Both the position numbers and the translations under genes were made by a program. Of a DNA stretch of 64,000 nt, positions 56,401 to 63,655 are shown in pieces (position 1 is the first letter of the stretch; every line of letters starts with the position of its first letter). The stretch lies in the NCBI GenBank assembly GCA_039566865.1, contig CM076954.1:6146001-6210000 (forward strand), written 5' to 3'. The stretch comes from Aurelia coerulea (lineage: Eukaryota > Cnidaria > Scyphozoa > Semaeostomeae > Ulmaridae). The notes beneath the pieces are model-generated. The model made no database searches, was not told the origin of the DNA, and saw only the letters and a program-made list of their open reading frames with translations.

Positions 56401-59400
56401 CGACAAAAGCTATGACCCTCAAACTCTCTGACAATTACTAATTATCTATTAGCTACATTTTGACAATTAAATTTTTGAACAATAGGTGTCACGTGACAGG
56501 TGACACTACCATATTTGGAGCAAGGTATTGGAAAAATTAATGATTTTGATATTTTTACTACCAGAATTAGTTCCAAATGTTGACTATTGTACTTTAAAAG
56601 AATCAGCAAACAATTAGCTTTCTATTGTTGTCAATAACAATGGAATTTGCTGACGTCAGCATTCTTAAATGATGACGTCACTCGGGCCGTCATTTTGGGT
56701 CATTTTGGCAAATTTTGAACATTTTTCCAACAAATTTTGTTTAAAAAGCATAGAATTGCGTTATGCAATACTTTAAAAGCATTTCGAACCAATTATTATC
56801 AATTTTTGGCAGAAAAACACAGTTTTTAGTTATGACGTCATCAATTTTCGTCATTTTCTTCCAAAATAACGGTCTAAAAACACCTATATGCATCATATTT
56901 GAAAGGGAAATGAATAATACGCCAAATAAGAATGGAAAAAGTCATTCAGATTACCTTTATTCCGTTTTTAGAACGAATAAGCTAGAAAACCATATATTTT
57001 GACATTTTCCGGCATTATGACGTCATAGTGACGTCACCTAATGAGGTAGCCACGCCCAAAACTACCAATCAGTTAAGAATAGTTAGGACTACGCCCTTGC
57101 CAAGTTTCAATGATTTCATATTAGTCTACGGCCAATTATAGAGGGGGGGTGGAAAGCACCCCCCCGGCTATGTTAGATCAAAAAAAGCCCGGTAGGATTA
57201 GGGTTAAAAATTCTTACCATATCAATTTGTCGCAAACTTTGCAGTAGGTTGTGTTGGAAAAGGTCGCCGACTCAAATTTGTGTCCTCCTAGAGCAAAAAT
57301 ATTTTATCATGAAAAAATTAAAGCTACATAATAAGTTTGGACTAAATTAACATTTGGACTACATTTATTATTCTCCCAATAAAAGCATTGAAGTCCGGGG
57401 GTGCTTATACAAATCGTCTACCTTTCACAGAGGATTTACAAACGAATATTCAGTTTCAAAGAATCTCCGAAAATTTTCCAAAAGTCATAAATCTAAGATC
57501 TTATTAATGCAAAACACCCCATGATACAACCTTCTCTTGAGCTAACTAAAGTAAAGAAGCGAGTTGTTGCTCTCGAATCATTCAAAAGGAAGAAGGTGCC
57601 AATTCAGATTCACGGGGGGGGGGGGGGCACGGGAAAATATCATGAATTTCTATGTGATGTTTACAAAAGACAGAAAGTTCAGGGGTATATTCCTCCAGGT
57701 CACAAAACATTGAACATTGAACAGGCCTCATTAATTTATCCAAGGGAAAAAGCTCTCCCAGGAACAAAAAAATTTAATGAGGTCTTGCGACATGATAAAA
57801 ATGATGATAATAATGACAACAATAATAACAATAATAATAATAATGATAATAACGATAGTAATAGTGTTCTCCTGATATAAATATATATCATACAAAATAT
57901 TTGAGTATTACCTGTGCTGGCGGCTATTTTCGATAGCTGAACTGCAACTCTATGAAATCGAAAATCCTTTGCGATGTTCTGAAAGATGGATAAAGGAAAA
58001 AAAATTGACATGAAAAAAAAGCAAGATTCAAAGGAATAAAATGAAGTAAATGCAACATTCCTGCATAAACATATAAATCAAGACACAGGGACCCCAAGAA
58101 AATGCATCACGACATATTTTCGCAATCGAAAAGGGTCCACGTAAAAGGGTCTATTTTTCATTGGGCAGGAAGTTGATCCATTTTGCTGGAGTCCCTGTGA
58201 CTAGGACTTTAAAAACGTTTAGAGCATTAGGTGAAGGTAAACTTGCGACTTTCAGCGCCAAGTGCTGGGATTAGAGAAGTAGCTAAGCCCTAATCGAGTC
58301 CACGATCCCTTGTAAGATCTTAACGTGGTGGGGCTCTACCGGGCATCGAGTCCTGTCCGTCTGACTGTTCTAATTGCAAAGTCAGAGGATTACTACTGCA
58401 CCACAACACCTTCAATTAGGCATTCCATTCCCTGGAACCTAATTTCTGGGCTGTTTAATCAAGGATTTACTCTGTTTTACTCTGCCTTTCGGCCATGACA
58501 TGTATTTGATGAACGAAAGACACACGGAGAAGGAGAGCTTGAAAATTGCTAAAGATATGCACTTGAAACATATATATGTTAGCTGGCCTCACGAAACAGA
58601 GGCCTATTAAATACAATTTTTGGATAAGCTGGGAAAGTTTACTTCCCTTTCTGCTGACATCGTTATGGAGATGTTTTACCGGTTTTTTTTTACAAGAAAC
58701 CTTGATTAGCACTTGGTACTAAAATTTTCTTAATTTTGCATGAAAATTTCGGTGTTTTAGAAGTATAAAGATTCTTAATTAGTTTCTCATTTTGAGGGGT
58801 CCGTCTAGACTTGCGTTTTATTTCGAAGCTAAGCATTCTTATCGACAAAGGGTTTGCATTTTGCATTGACATTGTCACCACGAGTAAACCATGCACATTG
58901 AGGCAAAAAGTTACCAATTTTTCTGTTCAAAACTTGATATTTACAAACGCAATGCCATGTGAACCATGATATATCGATTCTTATTCTAGAAATAGAATTT
59001 TAGAGTTTCTTAATAGTTCTTGAACCAACCTCTTTGCCTCTTTGCCCTACCTCTTTGCCTATTGGATTTCATTTAGATAAATCTTTCATGTAGATAAATC
59101 TTTCAAATCTTAATGTTTTTTTTTTAATTTCGGCGCCAATTTGCTATGAAATCACAATTAAATATATAGAAATTGTCGGAAATAACAGTGGCTCTGTCAA
59201 AAAGGTTGTGACCCAAAAATTGTGTTACTCAGCTGGATTTTACATCAATCGATGCACAATTTATTTCTATGATTTTTCTGCAAAATATCAAAACTCCACG
59301 AAGTTCATTGCTTCAGAGAAAAAGTTAGTAGATAGCCCTCAGTCCACAGCTATGCCCATAAGTTTAAGAACGAGATTGATGTAAAATCAGGCTTAGTAAC

Positions 59401-61031
59401 TCAATTTTTGGGTCACACCCTTTGTTGGCAGAACCACTGCAATTTCCAAGAATTTCTCTAGATTTCATGGTGACGTCATAACAAAATGGCGCCAAAATTT
59501 AAAAACAAACATTGAAATTTAGGATCTGCATCGAAAATTGATCTCGATAAGCTCCAAGAAAGTCAACCTCGTTCCCAGGGTGTTCTGACGTCATACGCTG
59601 GTCACGAAGCCGAATGAACACCCTGGTACACTTGGCATCAATCTTGCCAATATATGGCAAGATGCGCCCCATTATGGATTTGCAGTTTGCTAGGCAACGA
59701 TAATCGACAAAAAATGGTCGTTGCTCTAGCGCTAATTCTGAAGTATATAAATTGAGAAATCAAAAACAAACACTTTGAGGACTCTATTCTAGCCCTTTTT
59801 AAGGTATTTAATCATTAATCCGGGGTTAGCAAGTGCATTTAGTAGGAAAACGAGCACAATCCATTTGGGTGGAAAAAGGGCCTAAGTTGAAATTTTCGAG
59901 AATTTCCTCCACAGCTTTGAAAATAGAATGGCTCGTCATTCGGCGAATTTTAGAGATAAATTGGAGATTAAAAATGTTTTAGTGAAAGAATACAGTTTTT
60001 CGTCGATTTTTGACATGCCGCGGCCGTTTACTCTTTCGCAAAATGGAGTTACGGCGTAAAATGGGGTAGGCCGAAATTATTCCCCATTTTTGGGGGGTGC
60101 GCGCTCCGCTTCTGGTGGCAATATTGAACCCCAATTTGCGTTATTAGACTCGCAGACGAATGGTCTCTTGAAAACTTTTTTCCATTTTGAAATCGGGCCT
60201 GTAACCATGGAGCATCGACTCCAAACGTAGCCTCGGGTCGGAAAATCGCAACATTTATTTTTCAACCCCCTGTTATGACGTCATAATGACCCCAACATTT
60301 CCTGAAACTCCGAAATTCGGATGCGCCTAGGTCCTTTACCCCTCTTAAACTCCTCACTTGCCCCATACACCCCATTGATTTTGTGAAATTACCGATTCAA
60401 TAAAGGCCATTTTTGAATGTGAGCCAGTTATAATCTGATATTGCTATTGTTTTCGAATAGCCAATCAAATTGCCGAACGGCCTCTTGTATGCCAGAGTAG
60501 AGGTAGAGCAACGAACTCACTCTGGGGACGAGATTGCCAAGAAAGTATAATTAGCACAGTGGTAGTTCTCGATGTTGTTACGCCAAGAAACGTTGTTGAC
60601 AAATATATGGTGTTAAGTTTTTGGCCACGACTGTAATAAGAGTAAGAGATTTCCTCACATTTTGGCCATCTTGGCACTAGTTTCTGATGATCACAAGTTT
60701 CTTATAAAAAAGCGTGTGAGTAAGGAGCCGTACATACATCGATTCTTTCATACCTTTATAAATATATGCAGCATGCGAAAGCTGTAGAATGCAGTCTCTT
60801 ACAAAAACTTCTCACAAGAAATTTCGATAAAACAAGAATATTTCAAACGTCAAGTCCCTTTACCCCCTCCCCCGTAACGTCCATTGGACTTTTTGCATGA
60901 AATTATCGATTGGTGTGCAGCCCCTAAAAGTTACAGCCATAAAAATAGACTAATAACATACCTCCATAATTTCCAATGCTTTTTCGGTTATTGCTCTTTC
61001 AGGATGGCCTGGTGGAATATCTTTCAGTTCA
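38358..61031 (-). CDS. Vav-like C1-SH2-SH3 signalling protein, disrupted by a LINE
   Basis: Exons (minus strand, 5' to 3'): 61031-60962, 57978-57912, 57287-57218, 48192-48155, 47630-47553, 46977-46941, 46426-46326 plus 40745-40664 (one exon split by a LINE), 40204-40114, 39929-39842, 39625-39568, 39012-38947, 38408-38358. Borders are GT/AG and phases match. Domains in order: a helical segment; a C1 zinc finger ([36 protein letters not shown]); SH2 ([35 protein letters not shown]); SH3 ([27 protein letters not shown]). One SH3 and no SH3 before SH2 matches invertebrate Vav, a Rho-family exchange factor. The catalytic DH region lies upstream or is unrecognised, and I found no PH domain. Two lesions: the LINE, and a 1-nt deficit in exon 39625-39568. 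Confidence 0.72.
38947..39012 (-). CDS. Vav-like SH3 exon 2
   Basis: [20 protein letters not shown] then GN. NWW is the conserved tryptophan pair. Acceptor TTTCTAG, donor AAT|GTAAGT; 22 codons, phase 0 at both ends. Confidence 0.85.
39568..39625 (-). CDS. Vav-like SH3 exon 1, with a -1 frameshift
   Basis: [14 protein letters not shown] is the ALYDF start of an SH3 domain. The expected ELSLK follows only in the next frame: the run of four A (CCAAAAGAAC) is one base short of what phases require (58 bp instead of 59). Either a real deletion or a homopolymer error. Confidence 0.8.
39842..39929 (-). CDS. Vav-like SH2 exon, C-terminal part
   Basis: [20 protein letters not shown], matching the LVEFYQQNSL end of Vav SH2. 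Acceptor TTTCTAG, donor CGAG|GTGAGA. Confidence 0.85.
40008..40075. repeat. Dispersed repeat TAGCCTTTCAAACGGGCACT
   Basis: A segment of about 66 bp repeated at 62054-62120. It begins TAGCC like the MULE-type termini, but no TSD could be defined. Confidence 0.45.
40114..40204 (-). CDS. Vav-like SH2 exon, central part
   Basis: [20 protein letters not shown] then [15 protein letters not shown] is typical of SH2 strand D. Acceptor TTTTCAG, donor CCA|GTAAGT. Confidence 0.88.
40532..40642. mobile_element. Short MULE-like MITE, 111 bp
   Basis: Starts TAGCTTGCCTGCAAAGGCCT, ends GAGTCTGTACATAGGCTA, with the 8-bp duplication AAAGAAAG (40524-40531, 40643-40650). The interior contains CCTCTCTGAAAAGAAACCCA, shared with the element at 14835-15251. 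It lies 13 bp from the end of the SH2 donor site. Confidence 0.7.
40664..40745 (-). CDS. Vav-like SH2 exon, 3' part (after the LINE)
   Basis: [20 protein letters not shown] then FVLSV. FLVRES-type phosphotyrosine pocket with its Arg present. Donor CAT|GTAAGT. Joined to 46426-46326 with one TSD copy it makes a 183-bp exon whose phases (2 in, 2 out) fit the neighbours, so the LINE is the only disturbance. Confidence 0.88.
40900..41703 (+). CDS. LINE ORF1 protein (coiled coil, RNA-binding)
   Basis: 267 residues, undisturbed. Layout as in L1/L2-type ORF1p: a basic N-terminus, a heptad-rich coiled coil at about residues 35-95 ([40 protein letters not shown]), then an RRM-like core ([42 protein letters not shown]) and an acidic tail. 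It would trimerise and coat the [13 protein letters not shown], a little downstream, is an alternative start. Confidence 0.8.
   Translation: MNVLLALSKRKSTATPSETAAMTGKTRKAESYQIYFDEKFDELKKEMATKECIETLKCTIEKQNQRIDALESRIVVMENLIAKLQDHNDDNEQYSRRLCLRITGIPPPPKGEKETGEDCLEKVKKVFNELDVDIPDSVLDRAHRIGRPQTVHGKIIHQVIVRFTTWRHKTKVYRARKKCSKYRIKLDLTQKRVKLLEKVNIFLEEKELGYAFADVNCRLCAKIGDEFHYFQSEEDLLDAIRSLEELESEDSHHSQTEEAAENPNVEA
42185..45934 (+). pseudogene. LINE ORF2: leader, 2A motif, endonuclease, reverse transcriptase
   Basis: Frames: 42185-42763 (leader, 2A, endonuclease start), 42708-44576 (endonuclease and RT first part), then from about 44530 back in the first frame to 45934. Two compensating single-base indels (an extra base near 42759, a missing one near 44530) and one TAG at 44804-44806 break it. 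APE endonuclease blocks: [59 protein letters not shown] blocks: [36 protein letters not shown] (A), [20 protein letters not shown] (B), [10 protein letters not shown] (C, FADD). The C-terminus ends with a Cys-rich [20 protein letters not shown] segment. Confidence 0.88.
42638..42661 (+). other. 2A ribosome-skipping motif (DIETNPGP) in LINE ORF2
   Basis: [10 protein letters not shown] followed by Gly precisely fits the 2A consensus D-V/I-E-x-N-P-G-P. It separates a leader of about 155 residues, rich in hydrophobic segments ([40 protein letters not shown]), from the endonuclease. 2A sequences in APE-type LINEs of marine invertebrates are known; here it should release the leader co-translationally. 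Confidence 0.85.
45935..46311 (+). other. LINE 3' UTR and poly(A) tail
   Basis: TGTCTCAAATTATATATGAG (46000) and its partial complement near 46100 (TCTAATTTGAGACAGA) can pair. It ends in about 23 A. A genomic A-tail fits target-primed reverse transcription. Confidence 0.7.
46326..46426 (-). CDS. Vav-like SH2 exon, 5' part (before the LINE)
   Basis: [20 protein letters not shown], then [16 protein letters not shown]. Acceptor GTCTTGCAG. The WFAG motif is the SH2 N-terminus. The exon runs straight into the 14-bp duplicated target at 46312-46325. Confidence 0.85.
46941..46977 (-). CDS. Vav-like gene micro-exon between C1 and SH2
   Basis: [11 protein letters not shown], basic linker, 37 bp. Acceptor TTCTTTCAG, donor AAAAA|GTAGGT. 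Choosing this donor keeps the frame open and phases 1 to 2 fit both sides. Confidence 0.65.
47553..47630 (-). CDS. Vav-like gene exon: second half of C1
   Basis: [20 protein letters not shown] then IRKQRPG; CxxNVHxxC...CxxC completes the zinc sites. Acceptor TATTTTAAG, donor CCAG|GTTTGT. Confidence 0.85.
48155..48192 (-). CDS. Vav-like gene exon: C1 middle (38 bp)
   Basis: [13 protein letters not shown], the LWGxxxQGYRC stretch of C1 domains. Acceptor TTTTTGTAG, donor GAAG|GTACGT. It is separated from the previous exon by a 9-kb intron containing the Gypsy element. Confidence 0.8.
48369..48645 (-). repeat. 3' LTR of the Gypsy element
   Basis: 277 bp, TG...CA termini. Two differences from the other LTR: AGTCCTAGC versus AGGCCTAGC, and CGAGGCTG versus CGAAGCTG. 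Confidence 0.93.
48646..48664 (-). promoter_or_regulatory. Polypurine tract
   Basis: TTTTGGAGGGGAGTA directly before the 3' LTR; primes plus-strand synthesis. Confidence 0.7.
49006..50466 (-). CDS. Gypsy integrase, C-terminal part
   Basis: Direct continuation after the [28 protein letters not shown] (second Asp), [11 protein letters not shown] (Glu), then a GPF/Y-like module ([29 protein letters not shown]) and a long Asp/Gln/Pro-rich tail ([20 protein letters not shown]) ending at 49006. The tail has no chromodomain. Confidence 0.88.
   Translation of the reverse strand: MLVIVDHFTRYAQAYATKDKSGKTTARLLFNDFILRYGYPIKIHHDQGGEFESQMFRTLEQISSIGHSRTTPYHPECNGKAERFNRTLLSMLRTLPETYKSHWRDHLPKLIHAYNCTRHDSTGFSPFFLLFGRSPRLPIDLVFGLKKGNSESSYPAYVKNWRTAMQQAYGIANAKSHATAAQGKTQYDKKAKSRTLNQGDRVLVRNFERGGPGKIRAFWEDHIYTVLKRMSEESPVYVVQPENGQGRQRTLHRTLLYPCNDLPIDVSIEIERRKKNMTQNRARNVANKSKKPDQARGVDGDDDEINVGFYPNELQPNSVQDNLDPPASMNEAEQDPEQDITADNVQDPTNEPEVDPEQDQVIAADHADHAQDQNILQPPYNAPEHDDAALSPDAEPPPRPQRTRLPPTRLMYATPGQPANYHVNYIQQIPRYVEPFQRTGRSQLIPFMPGYVPPYHQLFMTPRVQFCHPQPSLHPQQFWNSYPITV
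50467..52650 (-). CDS. Gypsy RT-RNase H and integrase N-terminus
   Basis: [59 protein letters not shown] (YLDD). RNase [48 protein letters not shown]. Then the integrase zinc domain ([12 protein letters not shown]) and the first catalytic Asp (ISIDYMHLE). The frame is the same as protease and open from 52710. It ends at in-frame TAA 50467-50469, just after SSGGYE, in the middle of the integrase core, so it is a nonsense mutation. Confidence 0.9.
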   Translation of the reverse strand: MTEGVLQKIDLNHLSSDERKLVEAMLRDEISSFSKDDQDIGCAKELQLEIKLKDDQPVQKNYAAIPRPLYGEVKQYIEDLLNRKFIRPSKSPYSSPCVCVRKRDGSLRLCIDYRLLNQKTIQDKHPLPRIQETLDSLGGSCWFTTLDQGKAYHQGFVSEQSQPLTAFVTPWGLFEWERIPFGLTNAPAAFQRYMEQCLSDLRDEICLPYLDDVIIFSKSFEQHVEDVRKVLQRLRENGIKLKASKCSLFKQQVKFLGWIVSADGYTVDPKNTEAVTSLKDKTPATIGEVRQLLGLLGYYRRFIPNFSSIASPIYELLTGKDADCKPKIRVRMTKKANGQLPSTTKIKWRPEHLAALEDLIRHITSPPTMAYPDFNLPYIVHTDASEKGLGAVLYQQQGNQMRVISYASRTLTQSEKNYHMHSGKLEFLALKWAITDQFRDYLYYSPPFDVFTDNNPLTYVLTTARLNATTLRWVGELADFKFRIHYRPGKSNGDADALSRSPLDMTKYIASCTENSSPEEITAVINVATLVASGDTAWINSISDPDSILFANNHIPDEQTTSDDQDKLDIKDAQIKDKSLNTVIQCLKQKQRPSPAEVKTLDHNTKQLLYEWKKLKLSEDGTLRRISGQYNQVVLPLSLRNVVYSELHTNMGHLGPERVVQLARERFFWPHMQRDITNFITRRCRCVKQKPPAFKQREPLTPIHSTTPFEIISIDYMHLEKSSGGYE
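52711..53751 (-). CDS. Gypsy pol N-terminus: MYND zinc finger plus aspartic protease
   Basis: The frame is open from about 53851, reached by frameshift. A MYND-type finger at 53766-53644: [27 protein letters not shown], with all expected Cys/His. Then a pepsin-like retroviral protease ([13 protein letters not shown] active site, GVPVREISD). It ends at TGA 52711-52713, in the same frame as the RT. The TGA is either a lesion or a read-through stop. The MYND finger is unusual for the gag-pol junction. Confidence 0.85.
   Translation of the reverse strand: MLEQGNSFMLCKNCKTVRYCSKQCQKAQWNEHKTICSAISELSKKLFTEEKGLGDSNDANVFASHVSPKKHAQISKLVGKKCIVKCCLNETKLEALWDTGSQVSLISSAVVNKYFPGVPVREISDIFDAAYANLNLVTANGTALPYNGWIELNFSLVFPEKQGEKDSIQVPFLVTPENIDTPIVGFNVIEELCRNATTDSECSLDFVKATCHSLQNLSENKSATLVDLIYQCTIEESKFSVKSFKHATIIPKNKTVNVACRADIGHRDRNLPMMFEPYPESLLPSGLEITESILVAKKGSSPVLKLQIANKTDHNISLPARTALGTLELVRSITPMSMNLGEPQSA
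53799..55163 (-). CDS. Gypsy Gag
   Basis: 454 residues; MAANEELL (ATG at 55142) is a plausible start. Helical N-terminus ([20 protein letters not shown]), a variable Gln/Ser-rich middle, a capsid-like central region ([40 protein letters not shown]) and a basic C-terminus with [14 protein letters not shown], an exact CX2CX4HX4C zinc knuckle, preceded by extra CxxC pairs. The stop lies just after a -1 slippery site. No break seen. Confidence 0.85.
   Translation of the reverse strand: MEILVYKMAANEELLLEVEGMLFSLEIEQLLQIADVLKVPQKDVLGKTTFKVIKVLSTVLEGLQDKSSEEFSMSLKSVKDVYVPPPLEGDTGGDDGTSNPEGDGQGIQNVSQVVTQKVSCENLSPSVSQNISSQNPPQLSDQNVLHNSMFRREFRIIGQVGEVGQRDKLSYVSLIRQVEAGLERGYAEKEIVNAIINAISPGLQIRSYLEGSGSIPLPRLRKILRSHYKEGSATDLYQQLLTMSQNQNEDPVNFLIRAMNCRQKILFACREETETDLKYSPSLVSGLFRQSVETGLVDDAIRMRLRSFLQDATVDDESLINEMQLAVLAESERKKKFALSTKVKKVNEISVAENPPSQNTPKIVNNSEKILAAVEQMRCEVAAIKTELAEVKSSQKEGTKPNKTTQRPMCTSCKEAENLSCDHCSICGSSDHFFRGCKKRKQGNYRGLPKRGGR
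53832..53838 (-). promoter_or_regulatory. -1 frameshift slippery site GGGAAAC
   Basis: In gag phase it reads G GGA AAC, the X XXY YYZ form. Four nucleotides on, GGGGGCTA can pair with TAGCCTCT, whose TAG is the gag stop, giving a 7-8-bp stem enclosing a GC-rich loop. The pol frame is -1 and opens after a TAA near 53852, so shifting must occur in this window. Confidence 0.75.
55271..55288 (-). promoter_or_regulatory. Primer binding site, tRNA-Lys type
   Basis: TGGCGCCCAACGTGGGGC, four bases after the LTR. It matches the PBS known for tRNA-Lys-primed retroelements (Lys-1,2 type). Confidence 0.85.
55293..55569 (-). repeat. 5' LTR of the Gypsy element
   Basis: Carries the promoter for the minus-strand transcript. 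TGTTAGACACTC and CATTTCACA termini as in the partner. Confidence 0.93.
55574..56333. other. Intron stretch between the Gypsy element and a MITE
   Basis: No exon or known repeat recognised. Confidence 0.35.
56334..57203. mobile_element. piggyBac-like MITE, TTAA target
   Basis: Perfect 16-bp TIR CCCTAATCCTACCGGG, flanked by TTAA (56330-56333, 57204-57207). CCC-starting ends with TTAA targets are the piggyBac habit. Just inside each end is a G-run/C-run hairpin (GGGGGGTG...CACCCCCC). The interior carries several TGACGTCA octamers (about 56651, 56671, 56832, 57016, 57029). Confidence 0.8.
57218..57287 (-). CDS. Vav-like gene exon: first half of C1 zinc finger
   Basis: [20 protein letters not shown] then KLI. 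It supplies the zinc-binding His and the first Cys pair of the C1 domain. Acceptor TTGCTCTAG, donor ATG|GTAAGA. A piggyBac-like MITE ends 14 bp beyond the exon on the donor side. Confidence 0.8.
57617..57628. repeat. Poly(G) tract
   Basis: GGGGGGGGGGGG within an open frame 57521-57880 that otherwise is not recognised; it ends in an AAT/GAT microsatellite (57797-57862). Confidence 0.7.
57797..57862. repeat. AAT/GAT/AAC microsatellite
   Basis: Imperfect trinucleotide run in an intron. Confidence 0.8.
57912..57978 (-). CDS. Vav-like gene exon: segment before C1
   Basis: [20 protein letters not shown]. Acceptor ATCTTTCAG, donor ACAG|GTAATA; phases 0 to 1 join both neighbours. No domain assigned; it sits where a PH domain would be expected but is far too short for one. 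Confidence 0.6.
58228..58413 (-). mobile_element. tRNA-derived SINE, complete copy
   Basis: A box TGGTGCAGTAG (58403-58393), B box GGACTCGATGCCC (58353-58341), then GGACTCGATTAGGGCTTAGC and AGCACTTGGCGCTGAAAGTC, with a CACCTTC-like end. Same family as 2238-3215, without insertion. Intronic. Confidence 0.75.
58414..59124. other. Vav-like intron, nothing recognised
   Basis: Two short minus-strand open stretches (58712-58467, 58917-58690) show no domain. A PH exon was sought here without success. Confidence 0.35.
59125..59500. mobile_element. Foldback element
   Basis: Left arm: GGCGCCAATTTGCTATGAAA, GTGACCCAAAAATTGTGTTA, GGATTTTACATCAATC. The right arm mirrors these: GATGTAAAATCAGG, TAACTCAATTTTTGGGTCAC, CAAAATGGCGCC. 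Arms are about 150 bp. Confidence 0.65.
59501..60961. other. Vav-like intron, remainder
   Basis: TGACGTCA-type octamers near 59588 and 60276. No exon recognised. TTTCTTATAAAAAAGCGTGT at 60701 belongs to the dispersed repeat found at 62260 and 62940. Confidence 0.35.
60962..61031 (-). CDS. Vav-like gene exon: helical segment upstream of C1
   Basis: [20 protein letters not shown] then IME. Donor GAG|GTATGT is good; the acceptor (AATTGAG) is weak. 70 bp, starts at phase 2, ends at phase 0. It may be the last helix of the DH domain, but this is not certain. Confidence 0.5.
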
Positions 61032-61667
61032 CTCAATTAAAGAACACTCAAATTATCTTGTGAAGAAAGATGACAAAGTGCTCAATTAACTCTGGCTTTC
61101 GCTCGATCAAAGATCAGAATGAACTTTAGAATGATGTGGGGCCTACTTATATACCTAAATCCACCCATTCATAGCTCCCCTTCGAAAACCAATCAGATTA
61201 TTGGATTCACACGGCACGCGACAGATCCCAGGGGCCCTCGTTAAGGTGGATCACAACATCATTTGACAGATATAGGTGTGGAAAATCACAATGGGCTAAT
61301 ATGGGAATATCACTCTAACAAAAAGACCTGTCCGAATCAATCCATCAGTTAATCAAAAAGGGGAGAACCGAAGAAGTGAAACCGAACAATAGTTAGAGAA
61401 TAGAGGCGGCACAAGAAGGCGCAGAGCAAGACAGCCGTCTATCCCAGGAGAGGTTACGCCAGGTGTTACGCCAGATGAAGTGTTATGCCAGGTTATGACT
61501 CAAGAGGAGGAGTCATACAAAATAGGCAAGTTGACACAAATTTCAATGTTAATCAAACTGAGGTGCAAAAATATCCAACATGGAGTGCCAAACACCAAAT
61601 CCTACTACAGTCTCGAAACAATACCTATCGGCAATTTGAAATGTACTGTTCTTAAGTGCTTTTTTAT

Positions 61668-63195
61668 GAGGCGGGCCAGTACGCCCGATCGGGCTTGGAT
61701 GAGTGAGTGGCCGAGCGAAGTTAAGCTTCATCTTCACGACGGATCCAAAGAGCGGATCCAAGTTGGTGCCACGGGTGCTCAAGCACCCCTCAAAGCTTCA
61801 AAAATGCGTTTCATGCATTATTTGATTCATATGACGTTAAAATTCGAATGGGTGGTAATCCTGGTGCCTGACCAGCCATCTCACTTTGCCGCCCTTGGGA
61901 AGCGACATTGAGCAAGATATCCCATGCCTGGTCTGGTTTAAAGCATCTTATTAATTTCAAAACATAACACTAGAGGTACATTTACTTCAGAACAAGGGTT
62001 CACAGACAGACAGGTCTTTTTCTGAGGAAATAAGGTCCGGGGCTGGTTTAGCCTGAAGAAGCCTTTCAAACGGGCACTGTTTTCTCCACTCAGCGAGCAG
62101 TAAAACTAATCCTTACTTTTAATTTCTTCTTATAAGCGGTTTCTTATATAAAAACTACGTGTATTTGCCATGTTATCTTTGCATTCAGAATTTGAAAGTT
62201 TCTTAGCGCTTTCCAAACGTAGTACTAGAGTTTCTTAAATTTTGGGCCATCTGTGTAGTGCTAGTTTCTTGTATAAAAAACGTGACTATTGTGCGCAAAG
62301 AGCCCCCTACTAATATTACAGAGTGAAGGAAAGCAATAAACACCTTGCTCGATGATTACATAGCTGACACCCTTGCTGTTTTATCACTGTGCTCTGCTCG
62401 AAGTCCTCTCGAACCATATCTTTTGGAATTGAGTCCATCGATTCGTTTGGAAACAAACTGTGGCAGATTTTACCGCAAGAAATGAAATCAAACACCCTAT
62501 GAGGTAGGCCAGTCCGCCTGACCGGGCTTGGTTCAGTGAGTGACCGAGCGAAGTTAAGCTTCATCTTCACGACGAATCCAAAGGGCGGATCCAAGTGGGT
62601 GCCACGGGTGCTCAAGCACCCCTCAAAGCTTCAAGCATGCGTTCCATGCATTATTAGATTCATGTGATGTTAAAGTCCGGATGGATGACATTCCCGGTGC
62701 CTGACTAACTAACTCACTTGGGCGTCTTTTGCAAGGAACGTTGAGCTAGGGATCCCATGCCTGGTCTGGTTTAAAGTATCTTATCACATTCAAAACATAA
62801 AACCAGAGATAACTTTACTTCAGAATAAGGGTTCACAGAGATATTTTCCACGGTATCTTACCATTCAGAATTTAAATGTTTTTTAGCGCTTTCCAAACGT
62901 AGTACTAGAGTTTCTCAAATTTTCGGCTATCTGAGTAGTGCTGGTTTCTTATTAACTGCTTTCTTGTATAAAAAACGTGAATATGCCACGTGATGAGCCC
63001 CCTACTAATATTACAGAGTGAAGGAAAGCAATAAACACCTTGCTCGATGATTACATAGATGACACACTTGCCGTTTTATCACTGTGCTTTTCTCGAAGCC
63101 CACTCGAACCATATCTTTTGGAATTGAGTCCATCACTGACCTTGGAAATGACCTGTGGCAGTTTTTACCCGCATGAAATAAAACACGCAAACACC
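61668..63195. repeat. Tandem duplication, units 61668-62500 and 62501-63195
   Basis: Both units begin TATGAGG-GGCCAGT and share GCGAAGTTAAGCTTCATCTT, GGTGCCACGGGTGCTCAAGC, CCCATGCCTGGTCTGGTTTA and ATTACAGAGTGAAGGAAAGC in the same order. Unit 1 has about 140 extra bp (about 62013-62155), including the repeat of 40008-40075. Each unit ends with a LINE C-terminal scrap (RTISFGIESI...LW). Confidence 0.75.
62391..62500 (+). pseudogene. LINE ORF2 C-terminal scrap
   Basis: SKSSRTISFGIESIDSFGNK then LWQILPQEMK, matching the 3802-4059 LINE end. A second copy is at 63086-63190. Confidence 0.6.
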
Positions 63196-63394
63196 CTTCC
63201 TATTTGTAAAAAACCCCAAAATCTTTTAGAAACTCTTTACAAAGTCTTCGAAATCCCAAATAAAAACAGGGTAAAAAATCTAACAATAATCGAAAATCTA
63301 AAAACATTTAGAAGTCCCCCGCAATAAATGGTATAATTCTTTGAAAATTAATGCGCCTTTGAGCCGTGTGGATAAATGGCGCAATATAAATGCC

Positions 63395-63427
<33 letters not shown>
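63196..63427 (+). repeat. LINE-like 3' tail with ATT microsatellite
   Basis: GGATAAATGGCGCAATATAA followed by ATGCC and (TTATTA)n up to about 63427, a terminal arrangement common for L2-like LINEs. Confidence 0.5.
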
Positions 63428-63430
<3 letters not shown>

Positions 63431-63583
63431 ATCAAAAAACTGTTCAAATCCTAAAGGATCTTGCAAATGTCGAAAAACCCTGAAAATCTCAAATCTTTCC
63501 AAATCTCAGAAAAAATCTCAAAAATATTTGCATAATCTGAGACGATTTTGAAATCTAAACATCTCACACTATTTTCGGAGCGA

Positions 63584-63655
63584 TTAACCTCTCCGGCAAT
63601 TGAAACGTTTTTTCTCCTCTGCTTCAAGAGTCTGATGATACATTTTCTTCGTCTG
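63584..63655 (-). CDS. Possible upstream exon (uncertain)
   Basis: QTKKMYHQTLEAEEKKRFNC followed by RRE is coding-like and ends at AGAG|GTTAAT, but the acceptor is weak and no domain fits. It may be an exon of the Vav-like gene or chance. Confidence 0.2.
   Translation of the reverse strand, partial: QTKKMYHQTLEAEEKKRFNCRRG

Noticed and set aside
57521..57880. 119-residue protein
   Set aside because: Driven by a poly(G) tract and an AAT/GAT microsatellite, on the strand opposite the host gene, inside its intron.
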